The notes: generated by a model not told the origin, from the sequence alone. A stretch of DNA of 64,000 nt from Pseudomonas sp. LRP2-20 (GCF_024349685.1 NZ_AP025944.1:1866001-1930000), one strand, 5' to 3'. Shown: positions 19,307 to 29,372, counted from the first letter of the stretch. Translations and numbers: made by a program.

Positions 19307-20332
19307 ATGACTGAACAGCAACCTGTTGCAGTTCTGGGAGGCGGCAGCTTCGGCACCGCTGTGGCGAACCTGCTGGCCGAGAATGGCGTGTCGGTGCTTC
19401 AATGGATGCGCGACCCCGAGCAGGCCGAGGCGATGCGGGTCAACCGCGAGAACCCGCGCTACCTCAAGGGCATCCGCCTGCAGGACGGTGTCGAGCCGGT
19501 CAACGACCTGCTGGCCACCTTGCAAGCCTGCGACCTGATCTTCGTTGCGCTGCCTTCGAGTGCCCTGCGCAGCGTACTGGCGCCGCATGCCGAGCTGCTG
19601 CGCGGCAAATGCCTGGTCAGCCTGACCAAGGGTATCGAGGCGCACAGCTTCAAGCTGATGAGCCAGATCCTCGAGGAAATCGCGCCCCAGGCCCGCATCG
19701 GCGTACTGTCCGGCCCCAACCTGGCCCGCGAGATTGCCGAGCACGCCCTGACCGCCACCGTGGTCGCCAGTGAAGACGAACAACTGTGCCAACAGGTGCA
19801 GGACGTGCTGCATGGGCGCACCTTCCGGGTCTATGCCAGCAGCGACCGCTTCGGTGTCGAACTGGGCGGCGCGCTGAAGAACGTCTACGCCATCATCGCC
19901 GGCATGGCCGTAGCCCTGGGCATGGGCGAGAACACCAAGAGCATGCTGATCACCCGCGCGCTGGCCGAAATGACCCGCTTTGCCGTCAGCCAGGGTGCCA
20001 ACCCCATGACCTTCCTCGGGCTGGCCGGTGTCGGTGACCTGATCGTCACCTGCTCGTCGCCCAAGAGCCGCAACTACCAGGTCGGCCACGCCCTCGGCCA
20101 GGGCTTGAGCCTGGACGAGGCGGTCAGCCGCCTGGGCGAGGTGGCCGAAGGGGTCAACACGCTCAAGGTGCTCAAGGCCAAGGCCGAGGAGGTGCAGGTG
20201 TACATGCCGCTGGTGGCCGGGCTGCACGCCATCCTGTTCGAAGGCCGCACGCTGACCCAGGTGATCGAACGCCTGATGCGCGCCGAGCCCAAGACCGACG
20301 TCGATTTCATTTCCATCAGCGGTTTCAATTAA
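19307..20332 (+). CDS. gpsA: Glycerol-3-phosphate dehydrogenase [NAD(P)+]
   Basis: Soluble GpsA, 341 residues, reducing dihydroxyacetone phosphate to sn-glycerol 3-phosphate for phospholipid synthesis. The N-terminal NAD-binding loop is [12 protein letters not shown]; the active-site lysine is in [13 protein letters not shown], and [14 protein letters not shown] is another family motif. The ATG at 19307 ([13 protein letters not shown]) is preceded by GGATTG; a TTG two codons earlier is possible but less likely. First gene of a likely gpsA-DUF4389-sixA operon. Confidence 0.96.
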   Translation: MTEQQPVAVLGGGSFGTAVANLLAENGVSVLQWMRDPEQAEAMRVNRENPRYLKGIRLQDGVEPVNDLLATLQACDLIFVALPSSALRSVLAPHAELLRGKCLVSLTKGIEAHSFKLMSQILEEIAPQARIGVLSGPNLAREIAEHALTATVVASEDEQLCQQVQDVLHGRTFRVYASSDRFGVELGGALKNVYAIIAGMAVALGMGENTKSMLITRALAEMTRFAVSQGANPMTFLGLAGVGDLIVTCSSPKSRNYQVGHALGQGLSLDEAVSRLGEVAEGVNTLKVLKAKAEEVQVYMPLVAGLHAILFEGRTLTQVIERLMRAEPKTDVDFISISGFN

Positions 20333-20347
20333 GCAAAGGAGCAGCAC

Positions 20348-20695
20348 ATGAACGATACCCCCGAGCGCGCCCAGCGCGAGTCGATCATCCTGCGGGTGCT
20401 GTGGATGCTGGTGTTCCTGGTGGTCTGGCAGCTGGCCGAGCTGCTGCTCGGCGGCCTGGTGCTGGTGCAGCTGATCTATCGCCTGATCTATGGCGCGCCG
20501 AGCGCCAGCCTGATGAACTTTGGTGACAGCCTCAGCCAGTACCTGGCGCAGATCGGCCGTTTCGGTACCTTCCACACTGACCAGAAGCCCTGGCCATTCG
20601 CCGACTGGCCGGTAGCGCGTGCGCCGCAAGGCGAAGCGCCACATGCCGTGGCGCCGGCGCCGCACCCGGTGCGTGACGAGGAGCCCAAGCTGTGA
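20348..20695 (+). CDS. DUF4389 membrane protein
   Basis: Protein of 115 residues of the DUF4389 family. One or two hydrophobic segments at about 15-50 (ILRVLWMLVFLVVWQLAELL... LVLVQLIYRLIYG) are followed by the conserved NFGDSLSQYLAQIGRFGTF region and a hydrophilic Ala/Pro tail. AAAGGAG is upstream. The stop overlaps the sixA GTG start by four bases. Function unknown; Pseudomonas places it regularly between gpsA and sixA. Confidence 0.85.
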   Translation: MNDTPERAQRESIILRVLWMLVFLVVWQLAELLLGGLVLVQLIYRLIYGAPSASLMNFGDSLSQYLAQIGRFGTFHTDQKPWPFADWPVARAPQGEAPHAVAPAPHPVRDEEPKL

Positions 20696-21150
20696 AGCTG
20701 TGGGTGCTGCGCCACGGCGAGGCGGAGCCGCGGGCCAACAGCGACGCCGAGCGGCGCCTGACGGCCCATGGGCGCGAGCAGGTGCTGCGCAGTGCGGCGC
20801 ACCTGCTGGGCCAGCCGTTGCAGGCGATTATTGCCAGCCCGTACGTACGTGCGCAACAGACGGCGGCCCTGGTGCATGACACCCTGGGCTTCGCCGAACC
20901 TGTGCGCACCGTGCCGTGGCTGACACCCGATAGCGATGTGCGGCAGGTGATCGGCGAAATCGAGCGCCTGGGGCTGGAGCATGTGTTGCTGGTCAGTCAC
21001 CAGCCACTGGTGGGTTCGCTGGTCGGCATGCTGGAGCATGGCCATGTACAGCAGCCGGCAGGGATGAGCACGGCCAGTCTGGCGGTGCTGGAAGGTGGCT
21101 GGCCGCTGGCAGGGCTGATGACGTTGCGCGCGCTTAATGCGCCTGACTGA
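20692..21150 (+). CDS. sixA: Phosphohistidine phosphatase SixA
   Basis: Small histidine phosphatase of 152 residues that removes phosphate from phosphohistidine on phosphotransfer proteins. The catalytic RHG motif is at the very start (LRHGEAEPR, His8), and the second histidine is in LLVSHQPLVGSL. It uses a GTG start overlapping the DUF4389 stop (GTGA), so translation is coupled. Confidence 0.9.
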   Translation: MKLWVLRHGEAEPRANSDAERRLTAHGREQVLRSAAHLLGQPLQAIIASPYVRAQQTAALVHDTLGFAEPVRTVPWLTPDSDVRQVIGEIERLGLEHVLLVSHQPLVGSLVGMLEHGHVQQPAGMSTASLAVLEGGWPLAGLMTLRALNAPD

Positions 21151-21155
21151 GCGGG

Positions 21156-21180
21156 AGCAACTGGCATTTTTGTCAGTTGC
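21156..21180 (+). terminator. Hairpin after sixA
   Basis: GCAACTGGC / GTCAGTTGC with an ATTTTT loop. It could end the gpsA-sixA transcript, but the sequence after it (CAATATTTTGG) is only moderately T-rich. Confidence 0.45.
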
Positions 21181-21248
21181 CAATATTTTGGATCCAATGG
21201 ATGCTTGGCGCCGGAGTCACCGCTAAACAAAAAGACAGGGAGCGCCGA

Positions 21249-21635
21249 ATGATCGGGTTGATGTACGAGCTTTTGCGCTCTGTGGACCTGCAACCCACGA
21301 TTGAAGCCGTGCAGCGCAACGAGCGACTCGATTTCGCCCAGTACAGCCTGCTGAGAGAAGCAGCCGACGCCAAGCTCTATCACCTGATGGGCAGAATTCG
21401 CGACAAGATCGAGCAGCAGCCACTGGATAACCTGTATGTCGAGCAGGACCTGCACGACTTGCAGCAATCCTGCATGCGTATGTCTCAACTGCTGCAGACC
21501 AGCTGCCTGGCCTTGCGCCGCCTGCAGCTCGATCTCAAGGACCAACGCCTGGCCCGTGAGGCACTGGAGAGCCAGATTACCTACATGCAGGCATGCCTGC
21601 GCCGTTCGCTGGCCAGTTTCGACAAGTCGGCATGA
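21249..21635 (+). CDS. Conserved helical protein of unknown function
   Basis: Protein of 128 residues. It is almost entirely predicted helical and charged (MIGLMYELLRSVDLQPT, then long Leu/Gln/Arg-rich stretches with a coiled-coil character around DLHDLQQSCMRMSQLLQTS), with no signal peptide or membrane segment. Start at 21249 is chosen for AGGGAG seven bases upstream; two earlier starts (21177 TTG, 21201 ATG) lack ribosome-binding sites. I do not recognise a family. It precedes two hydrolase genes on the same strand. Confidence 0.65.
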   Translation: MIGLMYELLRSVDLQPTIEAVQRNERLDFAQYSLLREAADAKLYHLMGRIRDKIEQQPLDNLYVEQDLHDLQQSCMRMSQLLQTSCLALRRLQLDLKDQRLAREALESQITYMQACLRRSLASFDKSA

Positions 21636-21727
21636 CCTGATTGCCCTTGGCGATGACAATTACAGACGTTGCCGTGTGCCAGCGCGATGCCGACAATGGG
21701 CCATCATCCCCGTCCGGACCAGGCGCC

Positions 21728-22516
21728 ATGTCGCAGCAGATCTTCTTCGCCCATGCCAACGGTTTTCCTTCGGCCACCTACGGCAAGCTGTTCGCCGCCC
21801 TGGCGCCGGATTATCAGGTCAGTCACCTGGCCCAGCATGCCCACGACCCGCGCTTTCCGGTGGACGACAACTGGCAGAACCTGGTCGATGAACTGCTGCA
21901 CCACCTGGCGCAGCAGGAGGGGCCGGTCTGGGGTGTCGGTCATTCTCTGGGTGGCGTGCTGCATCTGCACGCGGCCTTGCGTCGGCCCGAGTTGTACCGT
22001 GGCGTGGTGATGCTCGACTCACCGGTGCTGACCCGTGCTGACCAATGGCTGCTGCGCACCGCCAAGCGTTTCGGCTTCATCGACCGCATCACCCCGGCTG
22101 GCCGCACCCTCGGGCGGCGTGAAGCCTTCGCCGACCGTGACAGCGCACGTACCTACTTTGCCAGCAAGTCGCTGTTTCGCCACTTCGACCCGGATTGCCT
22201 GGAGGCCTACCTCGAGCATGGCCTGCAAGTGGGCGAGGATGGCTTGCGCCTGCGCTTCGACCCGGCCACGGAAATCAGCATCTACCGCAGCATCCCCCAC
22301 GCCAGCCCGGCGCCCGCGCGCCAGTTGCAGGTGCCGCTGGCGATGGTGCGTGGCGAGCGCAGCACGGTCATCCGCCGCCACCATGCACTGGCGGTGCGCG
22401 GCATGCCTCGGGGCGAGTATCACAGCGTGCCGGGCGGGCACATGTTCCCGCTGGAACGGCCGACCGACACCGCCAGCCTGATCAAGGGCCTGTTCGACCG
22501 CTGGAGCCAGGCATGA
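21728..22516 (+). CDS. Alpha/beta hydrolase (first)
   Basis: Alpha/beta hydrolase of 262 residues. The N-terminus carries the oxyanion-loop HANGFPSATY, the nucleophile elbow is GVGHSLGG, an Asp candidate lies in PLAMVRGERS and a His in VPGGHMFPLERP. Substrate unknown. The ATG at 21728 gives the conserved MSQQIFFAHANG start; its RBS is weak. The stop overlaps the next hydrolase start (ATGA). Confidence 0.85.
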   Translation: MSQQIFFAHANGFPSATYGKLFAALAPDYQVSHLAQHAHDPRFPVDDNWQNLVDELLHHLAQQEGPVWGVGHSLGGVLHLHAALRRPELYRGVVMLDSPVLTRADQWLLRTAKRFGFIDRITPAGRTLGRREAFADRDSARTYFASKSLFRHFDPDCLEAYLEHGLQVGEDGLRLRFDPATEISIYRSIPHASPAPARQLQVPLAMVRGERSTVIRRHHALAVRGMPRGEYHSVPGGHMFPLERPTDTASLIKGLFDRWSQA

Positions 22517-23367
22517 GCACCCAGGTCGAGGAAGTCCGCCTGAGCCTGGGCCATATCGAGCTGGCCGCCCACCTGTTCGGCCCGGACGATGGACTGCCGG
22601 TGATCGCCTTGCACGGCTGGCTGGACAACGCCAACAGCTTCGCCCGCCTGGCACCGCGGTTGAACGGGCTGCGCATCGTCGCCCTCGATCTGGCCGGGCA
22701 CGGTTATTCCGAGCACCGTCCATTGGGCGCGGGTTATGCCTTGGCCGATTACGCCCACGATGTGCTGCGGGTTGCCGAACAGCTGGGCTGGCAGCGTTTT
22801 GCCCTGCTCGGGCATTCGTTGGGCGCGATCATTTCGGTGCAGCTGGCCGGTGCCTTGCCCGACCGGGTCAGCCATCTGGCCTTGATCGATGGAGTCATTC
22901 CCCCCACGGGTGCCGAGCAGGATGCCGCTGAACGCCTGGGCATGGCCCTTCAGGCCCAGCTGCGCCTGGACGGCAAGCGCAAGTCCGTTTACACGAGCCT
23001 GGAGGAGGGCGTGCAGGCGCGCATGAAGGGCATGGTCGCGGTCAGTCGGGAAGCCGCCGAGCTGCTGGCCCAACGCGGCCTGATGCCGGTGCCCGGCGGT
23101 TACAGCTGGCGCAGCGACAGCCGCCTGACCTTGCCCTCGCCGGTGCGCCTGAGCCAGGCCCAGGCCATGGCCTACGTGCGGCGGGTGAGTTGCCCGGCCA
23201 GCCTGGTGGTGGCCGCTGACGGGATGCTGGCGCGCCACACCGAGCTGCTGGAGCAGCTACCCTTTGCGCAGACGCTGTTGCCCGGCGGGCATCACCTGCA
23301 CTTGAACGATGAACAGGGTGCGGCCCTTGTCGCAGACTGTTTCAATCGCTTCTTTGGCTTTGCTTGA
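22513..23367 (+). CDS. Alpha/beta hydrolase (second)
   Basis: Second alpha/beta hydrolase, 284 residues, from an ATG overlapping the previous stop. Family motifs are IALHGWLDNANSFARLAP (HGW oxyanion region), ALLGHSLGAIIS (nucleophile Ser) and GGHHLHLND (His). It resembles the MhpC/esterase type, and the two adjacent hydrolases are only distantly alike. Physiological substrate unknown. Confidence 0.86.
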   Translation: MSTQVEEVRLSLGHIELAAHLFGPDDGLPVIALHGWLDNANSFARLAPRLNGLRIVALDLAGHGYSEHRPLGAGYALADYAHDVLRVAEQLGWQRFALLGHSLGAIISVQLAGALPDRVSHLALIDGVIPPTGAEQDAAERLGMALQAQLRLDGKRKSVYTSLEEGVQARMKGMVAVSREAAELLAQRGLMPVPGGYSWRSDSRLTLPSPVRLSQAQAMAYVRRVSCPASLVVAADGMLARHTELLEQLPFAQTLLPGGHHLHLNDEQGAALVADCFNRFFGFA

Positions 23368-23417
23368 CTTGCACCGGGCAAGTGCCGAGGCTGGGCGGGT
23401 TGAACAGGGAGACAACC

Positions 23418-23480
23418 ATGCAACTGCCAGATATCCTGGAGCTTCAACCCGGCGCGCCGCGCCGCATGGGTCGCCGATGA
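23418..23480 (+). CDS. Possible 20-residue coupled mini-ORF
   Basis: ATG at 23418 with a strong AGGGAG at 23406-23411, coding MQLPDILELQPGAPRRMGRR and stopping in TGA that overlaps the start of the DUF4892 gene by four bases (ATGA). The larger gene itself has no clear RBS. The mini-ORF could therefore be a leader that delivers ribosomes, or a remnant of a longer gene. No homology is recognised. Confidence 0.35.
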   Translation: MQLPDILELQPGAPRRMGRR

Positions 23481-24271
23481 GTGCGCCCGTTTCCATCCGT
23501 ACTGCCTTCGCCGCCTGCCTAGTGCTGGCCAGCCCCTTGCTTTGGGCCGGCAGCCTGCCGGTGCCGGTGGACGCCAAGGTGGTCGACCAGCGCCCGGCCG
23601 TGGAGCAGGAACGTGTCTACCCCATGGGCCCGCTGCGCAAGATCAGCGGCCGCCTGCGCGTCGAAGACAAGATCGAAAGCCGCGGCCAGGTCAGCTCGGT
23701 CACTTACGAGCTGCCGGTCGAGCGCAGTGCCCGCGAAGCCTTCACCAGCGCCCGCGAAACGCTGCAGCATGACGGCGGCTACCCGCTGTTCTGGTGCCAG
23801 GGCCGCGATTGTGGCGAAGGCAGCCTGTGGGCCAACGATGTGTTCGCCAATGCCCGGTTGAACGGCGGTGACGAGCAGCAGGCGTTCATCCTCCTGCGCC
23901 GCTCGGCCGAGGAGGCCGACACCCTGGTTGCGCTGTACAGCGTCACCCGTGGTAACCGCCGCGCCTACCTGCATGTGGAAGAGTTCGTCGCCAGCAGCCC
24001 GCTGGGTGAAATACTGCCCACCGCCGCCACCGTGCTGCGGGAAATGCGCGACACCGGCAAGCTCGACTACCCTGACCTGGCTGAGCCAAGGGACAGCTGG
24101 GTGACCTTGCTGGCACGCAGTCTGAACCTTGACAGCACCTTGCGCGCGAGCTTGAGTGGCGCCCAGGCTGGGGCCTGGCGCGAACAACTGGTCAAAGCTG
24201 GCGTGCGTGAAGGCCGGCTCGAAGTCGGCACTGCACCTACCGATGGCCTGCACCTGGAACTGATTCGTTGA
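23477..24271 (+). CDS. DUF4892 exported protein
   Basis: Protein of 264 residues with a signal peptide (MSAPVSIRTAFAACLVLASPLLWA) followed by a domain of the DUF4892 type: early VYPMGPLRKISGRLRVED, a central GGYPLFWCQGRDCGEG with paired cysteines suited to a periplasmic disulfide, and a C-terminal half that recalls OmpA-like peptidoglycan-binding modules in relatives. Function unknown. Start at 23477 chosen for the signal peptide; the reading frame is open further upstream. The next gene starts 12 bp after the stop. Confidence 0.8.
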   Translation: MSAPVSIRTAFAACLVLASPLLWAGSLPVPVDAKVVDQRPAVEQERVYPMGPLRKISGRLRVEDKIESRGQVSSVTYELPVERSAREAFTSARETLQHDGGYPLFWCQGRDCGEGSLWANDVFANARLNGGDEQQAFILLRRSAEEADTLVALYSVTRGNRRAYLHVEEFVASSPLGEILPTAATVLREMRDTGKLDYPDLAEPRDSWVTLLARSLNLDSTLRASLSGAQAGAWREQLVKAGVREGRLEVGTAPTDGLHLELIR

Positions 24272-24283
24272 GTGAGCGCCACC

Positions 24284-25330
24284 ATGGCCAACAATGACCG
24301 CCTGCTGATCCAGATTCTGCTGCTGGCGCTGCTCGGTGCCGCCCTGTGGGTCATGGCACCGTTCATATCCGCGTTGTTGTGGGGGGCCATCCTGGCCTTT
24401 GCCAGCTGGCCGCTGATGCGCCTGCTGACGCGTCTGCTGGGGGGGCGCGAAACCCTGGCCGCCAGCCTGCTGACCACGGCCTGGATCCTGATCGTCGCCT
24501 TGCCGCTGGTGTGGCTGGGCTTCAACCTGGCCGACCACATCCGCGATGCCACCGCCTTTGTCCGTGACGTGCAGGTCGATGGCCTGCCCGATGCGCCTGA
24601 CTGGCTCGGCGGCATTCCCTTCGTTGGCGAGCGCCTGGTCAGCTGGTGGCAATCCCTCGACCAGCAAGGCGCAGCCCTGCTGGCGTCGGTGAAACCTTAC
24701 CTGGGGCAAGTCGGTAACTGGTTGCTGGCGCGCAGTGCGCAGATCGGCAGCGGTGTGCTGGAGCTGACCCTGAGCCTGGTGTTCGTGTTCTTCTTCTACC
24801 GTGACGGGCCGCGCCTGTCGGCATTCGTGTTGCGTCTGCTGAACCGGCTGGTGGGCGAGCGTGCCGATTACTACCTGGAGCTGGTGGCCGGCACCGTGCA
24901 ACGGGTGGTCAACGGCGTGATCGGCACGGCTGCGGCCCAGGCCCTGCTGGCGTTGATCGGCTTCCTGATCGCCGGGGTGCCCGGGGCGATCGTGCTGGGG
25001 CTGGTGACCTTCATGCTCAGCCTGATTCCTATGGGGCCACCGCTGGCGTGGATCCCGGCGACCGGCTGGCTGGTGTGGAAGGGTGAGTACGGCATGGCGG
25101 TGTTCCTGGGCATCTGGGGCACCTTCGTCATCAGCGGCGTGGACAACGTGCTCAAGCCGTACCTGATCAGTCGCGGCGGCAACCTGCCGCTGGTGATCGT
25201 GCTGCTCGGCGTGTTCGGCGGTTTGATCGCCTTTGGTTTCATCGGCCTGTTCATCGGCCCGACCTTGCTGGCGGTCGGCTACAGCCTGCTGCTGGACTGG
25301 AGCCGCAATTCGGCGCAGGCCCAGCAGTAA
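24284..25330 (+). CDS. AI-2E/PerM family transporter
   Basis: Inner-membrane protein of 348 residues of the AI-2E transporter family (PerM/TqsA/YdiK). Hydrophobic segments cover residues 8-90, 150-180 and most of 210-340, with the conserved LALIGFLIAGVPGAIVLG and MLSLIPMGPPLAWIPA motifs. Members export diverse small molecules or Na+; the substrate cannot be told from sequence. GTG at 24272, directly after the DUF4892 stop, is an alternative start adding four residues. Confidence 0.87.
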   Translation: MANNDRLLIQILLLALLGAALWVMAPFISALLWGAILAFASWPLMRLLTRLLGGRETLAASLLTTAWILIVALPLVWLGFNLADHIRDATAFVRDVQVDGLPDAPDWLGGIPFVGERLVSWWQSLDQQGAALLASVKPYLGQVGNWLLARSAQIGSGVLELTLSLVFVFFFYRDGPRLSAFVLRLLNRLVGERADYYLELVAGTVQRVVNGVIGTAAAQALLALIGFLIAGVPGAIVLGLVTFMLSLIPMGPPLAWIPATGWLVWKGEYGMAVFLGIWGTFVISGVDNVLKPYLISRGGNLPLVIVLLGVFGGLIAFGFIGLFIGPTLLAVGYSLLLDWSRNSAQAQQ

Positions 25331-25331
25331 A

Positions 25332-25376
25332 CCTGTACTGGCCGCTTCGCGGGTAAATCGGGGCGGCCAGTGCAGG
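25332..25376. repeat. Single REP-like palindrome
   Basis: CCTGTACTGGCCGC (25332-25345) and GCGGCCAGTGCAGG (25363-25376): 14-bp arms with one mismatch, around a TTCGCGGGTAAATCGGG centre. It lies in the gap before the kdp operon. Confidence 0.7.
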
Positions 25377-25394
25377 CATTCAAAAAATCTCATC

Positions 25395-25410
25395 TTTACG
25401 CATTCTTTAT
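25395..25410 (+). promoter_or_regulatory. Candidate kdp promoter/KdpE region
   Basis: TTTACGCATTCTTTAT about 95-110 bp upstream of kdpF, an A/T-rich direct-repeat-like patch in otherwise C-rich DNA. In E. coli KdpE binds a T-rich site upstream of kdpFABC; this is the best candidate in the gap but matches no strict consensus. Confidence 0.3.
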
Positions 25411-25503
25411 TCCCACCCCCACCCCCTGGTCTCGCCCCTTTACGCCCCTCGCTCGGACAATTCCCCCAAAGCGGTACAAGCCGCCAAAAGGGGAGTTCCA
25501 CTC

Positions 25504-25593
25504 ATGTACATGCTCGACGGTCTGTCACTGCTACTGGCAGTGGCGTTGGCGGTTTACCTGCTGGTGGCGCTGCTGCGCGCCGATCGCAGCTAG
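25504..25593 (+). CDS. kdpF: KdpF small membrane subunit
   Basis: Peptide of 29 residues, MYMLDGLSLLLAVALAVYLL and VALLRADRS, a single transmembrane helix with a short basic tail. KdpF stabilises the KdpABC potassium pump. GGGGAG is at 25490-25495 and kdpA starts 9 bp after the stop, the standard order. Too short for usual ORF cut-offs but clearly real. Confidence 0.9.
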   Translation: MYMLDGLSLLLAVALAVYLLVALLRADRS

Positions 25594-25602
25594 GGAGCGG
25601 CC

Positions 25603-27297
25603 ATGCACAGTTACGATTACGCTTTGCTAGTGGCTTTTTTCGCCATCGTGCTGTTGCCGGCACCTTGGCTTGGGCGCTTCTACTACAAGGTCATGGAAGG
25701 GCAGCGCACCTGGCTGACGCCCGTGCTTGGGCCGGTTGAGCGGGGCTGCTATCGCCTGGCCGGCGTGCGCGCCGACCAGGAGCAGAACTGGCAGCAGTAC
25801 ACCCTGGCCCTGCTGGCCTTCAACCTGGCGGGCTTCCTGTTGCTGTTCGCCGTGCTGCTGCTGCAAGGCTACCTGCCACTCAACCCCCAGCACCTGCCCG
25901 GCCAGGAATGGTCGCTGGCGTTCAACACGGCGGTGAGTTTCGTCACCAACACCAACTGGCAGGCCTACAGTGGCGAGGCCTCGGTCAGCTACCTGAGCCA
26001 GATGCTCGGCCTGACCGTGCAGAACTTTGTCAGCGCCGCCACCGGCCTGGCCGTGCTGGTCGCGCTGTGCCGCGGCATCGCTCGCCGTTCCACCACCAGC
26101 CTGGGCAACTTCTGGGTCGACATGACCCGCGCCACCCTCTACGGCCTGCTGCCGCTGTGCCTGCTGCTGGCGCTGCTGCTGGTCTGGCAGGGTGTGCCTC
26201 AGACCTTCGCCGACTACGCCCACGCCGTGACCCTGCAGGGGGCTGACCAGACCATCCCGCTGGGCCCGGCCGCCAGCCAGATCGCCATCAAGCAGCTGGG
26301 TACCAACGGTGGCGGCTTCTTCGGCGTCAACTCGGCGCACCCGTTCGAGAACCCCACGGCCTGGAGCAACCTGTTCGAGGTGGCCTCGATCATCCTGATC
26401 CCGGTGGCACTGGTGTTCACCTTTGGTCACTACGTCAAGGACCTGCGCCAGAGCCGCGCAATCATTGCCTGCATGTTCGGCCTGTTCCTGCTTGGCGGCG
26501 CCACTGCGCTGTGGTCGGAACTTCAGCCGAACCCGGCACTGGAAAGCGCCCAGGTGCAACAGAGCGCGCCCATGGAAGGTAAGGAGAGCCGCTTCGGCAC
26601 CACCGGTTCGGTGCTGTGGACGGTGACCACCACCGCAGCCTCCAACGGCTCGGTCAATGCCATGCACGATAGCCTCAACCCGCTGACCGGCATGGTCGCG
26701 ATGGTCAACATGATGGTCGGCGAGGTGATTTTCGGCGGCGTCGGTGCGGGGCTCTACGGTATGTTGCTGTTCGTGCTGATTGCTGTGTTCCTGGCCGGCC
26801 TGATGATCGGCCGCACGCCCGAATACCTGGGCAAGAAGTTGCAGGCGCGGGAAGTGCAGCTGCTGGTGGCGACCCTGTTGGTGATGCCAGTTGGCGTACT
26901 GGTGCTCGCGGCCATCGCCGCCAGCCTGCCAGGGCCAGCCAGCGCGGTAAGCAACCCGGGCGCCCATGGCTTCAGTCAGCTGCTTTACGCCTATACCTCG
27001 GCCACCGCCAACAATGGCTCGGCTTTCGCCGGATTTGGCGCTAACACCGTGTTCCACAACGTGATGATCGGCCTGGCCATGCTGATTGGCCGCTTCGGCT
27101 ACATCCTGCCGATCCTTGCCCTGGCTGGCAGCCTGGCGGCGAAGAAGAGCGCGCCCCAGGGCCTGAACAGTTTTCCTACCCACGGCCCGCTGTTCGCCTG
27201 CCTGTTGCTGGTAACCATCCTGCTGGTCGGTGGCCTGACCTTCCTGCCGACCCTGGCCCTCGGGCCGATCGCCGAACAACTGAGCCTGGGTTTCTGA
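25603..27297 (+). CDS. kdpA: Potassium-transporting ATPase subunit A
   Basis: KdpA, 564 residues, the K+-selective channel-like subunit of the high-affinity Kdp pump. It has about ten membrane helices and four selectivity-filter repeats, seen as [44 protein letters not shown] and [24 protein letters not shown] precedes the start. Second gene of kdpFABC. Confidence 0.97.
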   Translation: MHSYDYALLVAFFAIVLLPAPWLGRFYYKVMEGQRTWLTPVLGPVERGCYRLAGVRADQEQNWQQYTLALLAFNLAGFLLLFAVLLLQGYLPLNPQHLPGQEWSLAFNTAVSFVTNTNWQAYSGEASVSYLSQMLGLTVQNFVSAATGLAVLVALCRGIARRSTTSLGNFWVDMTRATLYGLLPLCLLLALLLVWQGVPQTFADYAHAVTLQGADQTIPLGPAASQIAIKQLGTNGGGFFGVNSAHPFENPTAWSNLFEVASIILIPVALVFTFGHYVKDLRQSRAIIACMFGLFLLGGATALWSELQPNPALESAQVQQSAPMEGKESRFGTTGSVLWTVTTTAASNGSVNAMHDSLNPLTGMVAMVNMMVGEVIFGGVGAGLYGMLLFVLIAVFLAGLMIGRTPEYLGKKLQAREVQLLVATLLVMPVGVLVLAAIAASLPGPASAVSNPGAHGFSQLLYAYTSATANNGSAFAGFGANTVFHNVMIGLAMLIGRFGYILPILALAGSLAAKKSAPQGLNSFPTHGPLFACLLLVTILLVGGLTFLPTLALGPIAEQLSLGF

Positions 27298-27307
27298 GGA
27301 ATCATCC

Positions 27308-29362
27308 ATGAACATGCCCATTCCCGAAGTGAAAACCTCGCACAGCGCCAAGGACCAGACCCGTTTCGCCGCCCTGTGGCGCCCAGCGCTGGTGCAGGCC
27401 TTCGTCAAGCTCGACCCACGTCAGCTCAAGCGCGCGCCGGTGATGTTGGTGGTCGCCCTGACGGCCATCCTCACTACCGCTTTGTGTTTCGCGCCTGGCA
27501 ATGGCGTCAGCACCGGCGTTGCCGCGCAGATCGCCCTGTGGCTGTGGTTCACCGTACTGTTCGCCAACTTCGCCGAGGCCCTCGCCGAAGGCCGTGGCAA
27601 GGCCCGCGCCGACAGCCTCAAGGCCGGTAGCCAGGGTTTGATGGCGCAGCGGCGCAAACGCGATGGCAGTTTCGAGAGCGTCGCTGCCACGGCGTTGCGC
27701 AAGGACGATGTGGTGCGCGTGGTGGCCGGCGAGATGATCCCCGGTGACGGCGAGGTCCTCGAAGGCATCGCGGCGGTCAACGAAGCGGCCATCACCGGCG
27801 AATCTGCGCCAGTCATCCGTGAATCCGGGGGCGACCGTTCGGCCGTTACCGGCAACACCCGGCTGGTGTCCGACTGGCTGCTGATCCGCATCACCAGCAA
27901 CCCCGGCGAATCGACCCTGGACCGCATGATCGCCCTGGTTGAAGGCGCCAAGCGGCAGAAGACCCCCAACGAAATCGCCCTCGACATCCTGCTGATCGGC
28001 CTGACCCTGATCTTCCTGATCGTGGTGGTGACCCTGCAGCCGTTCGCCCGTTTTGCCGGTGGCAGCCTGCCGCTGATCTTCCTCGCCGCGCTGCTGGTGA
28101 CGCTGATTCCCACCACTATCGGGGGGCTGCTCTCGGCCATCGGCATCGCCGGCATGGACCGCCTGGTGCGCCTGAATGTGATCGCCCGTTCCGGGCGAGC
28201 GGTGGAGGCGGCCGGCGACGTGCATACGCTGATGCTCGACAAGACCGGCACCATCACCTTCGGAAACCGCCGCTGCAGCGCCCTGCACGCCGCCCAAGGG
28301 GTGACCGCCAAGGAACTGGGGGAGGGCGCCTTGCTTGCCTCGCTGGCCGATGACACCGCCGAGGGCAAGTCGATCGTCGAATACCTGCGCCAGTTGCACG
28401 ACTTCATCGAGCCGTCGCCCGGGCAGTACCAGGCAATCGCCTTCAGCGCCGAGACGCGCCTGTCGGGCATCGACTTCCAGCAGCACCGCTACCGCAAGGG
28501 TGCCGTCGATGCGGTGCTGGCGTTCGTCGGCATGCAGCGCCTCGACCTGCCCGCCGCGTTGGCCCGTGAAGTGGAGCGCATCGCCCAGAGTGGTGGCACT
28601 CCGCTGCTGGTGTGCCTGGACAAGCGCCTGCTCGGCGTGATTCACCTCAAGGACGTGGTCAAGCCGGGCATCCGCGAGCGTTTCGCCGAGCTGCGCAAGC
28701 TGGGCATCCGCACGGTGATGGTGACCGGTGACAACCCGCTGACCGCTGCAGCCATTGCTGCCGAAGCGGGGGTGGATGATGTGCTCGCCGAAGCCACGCC
28801 GGAGAAGAAACTGGCACGCATTCGCCAGGAGCAGAACGATGGCCGCCTGGTGGCCATGTGCGGTGACGGTGCCAACGACGCCCCGGCGCTGGCCCAGGCG
28901 GACGTCGGCATGGCCATGAACGATGGTACCCAGGCGGCGCGTGAGGCCGCCAACATGGTCGACCTGGACAGCGACCCGACCAAGCTGTTGGACGTGGTGC
29001 AGGTGGGCAAGGAGTTGCTGGTGACCCGCGGGGCGCTGACCACTTTCTCCATCGCCAACGACGTGGCCAAGTACTTCGCCATCCTGCCGGCGCTGTTCGC
29101 CGCCATCTATCCGCAGCTGGGGGTGCTCAACCTGATGCAGCTGGCCAGCCCGCAGAGCGCGATCCTCTCGGCCATCGTGTTCAACGCGCTGATCATCATC
29201 GTGCTGATTCCGCTGGCGCTGCGGGGTGTGCGCGTGCAGGCAGCGAGCGCGGCGCACCTGCTGCGGCGCAACCTGCTGATCTACGGGCTGGGTGGCATCG
29301 TCGTGCCATTTGCCGGGATCAAGCTGATCGACCTGCTGCTCAATGCCTTGCACCTGGTCTGA
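27308..29362 (+). CDS. kdpB: Potassium-transporting ATPase subunit B
   Basis: KdpB, 684 residues, the P-type ATPase subunit that drives K+ import. The phosphorylated Asp is about residue 311 in [23 protein letters not shown] and TGESAPV form the actuator domain, and TGDNPLTA and [17 protein letters not shown] the P domain. A second ATG two codons in (MNMP) is an alternative start; TGAGGAA precedes the first. It follows kdpA by 10 bp. Confidence 0.97.
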   Translation: MNMPIPEVKTSHSAKDQTRFAALWRPALVQAFVKLDPRQLKRAPVMLVVALTAILTTALCFAPGNGVSTGVAAQIALWLWFTVLFANFAEALAEGRGKARADSLKAGSQGLMAQRRKRDGSFESVAATALRKDDVVRVVAGEMIPGDGEVLEGIAAVNEAAITGESAPVIRESGGDRSAVTGNTRLVSDWLLIRITSNPGESTLDRMIALVEGAKRQKTPNEIALDILLIGLTLIFLIVVVTLQPFARFAGGSLPLIFLAALLVTLIPTTIGGLLSAIGIAGMDRLVRLNVIARSGRAVEAAGDVHTLMLDKTGTITFGNRRCSALHAAQGVTAKELGEGALLASLADDTAEGKSIVEYLRQLHDFIEPSPGQYQAIAFSAETRLSGIDFQQHRYRKGAVDAVLAFVGMQRLDLPAALAREVERIAQSGGTPLLVCLDKRLLGVIHLKDVVKPGIRERFAELRKLGIRTVMVTGDNPLTAAAIAAEAGVDDVLAEATPEKKLARIRQEQNDGRLVAMCGDGANDAPALAQADVGMAMNDGTQAAREAANMVDLDSDPTKLLDVVQVGKELLVTRGALTTFSIANDVAKYFAILPALFAAIYPQLGVLNLMQLASPQSAILSAIVFNALIIIVLIPLALRGVRVQAASAAHLLRRNLLIYGLGGIVVPFAGIKLIDLLLNALHLV

Positions 29363-29372
29363 GGAGGCCATC

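Noticed and set aside
23519..25501. 660-codon minus-strand frame across the DUF4892 and PerM genes
   Set aside because: Spans two convincing plus-strand genes with signal peptide and membrane helices; translation is Gln/His/Arg-rich.
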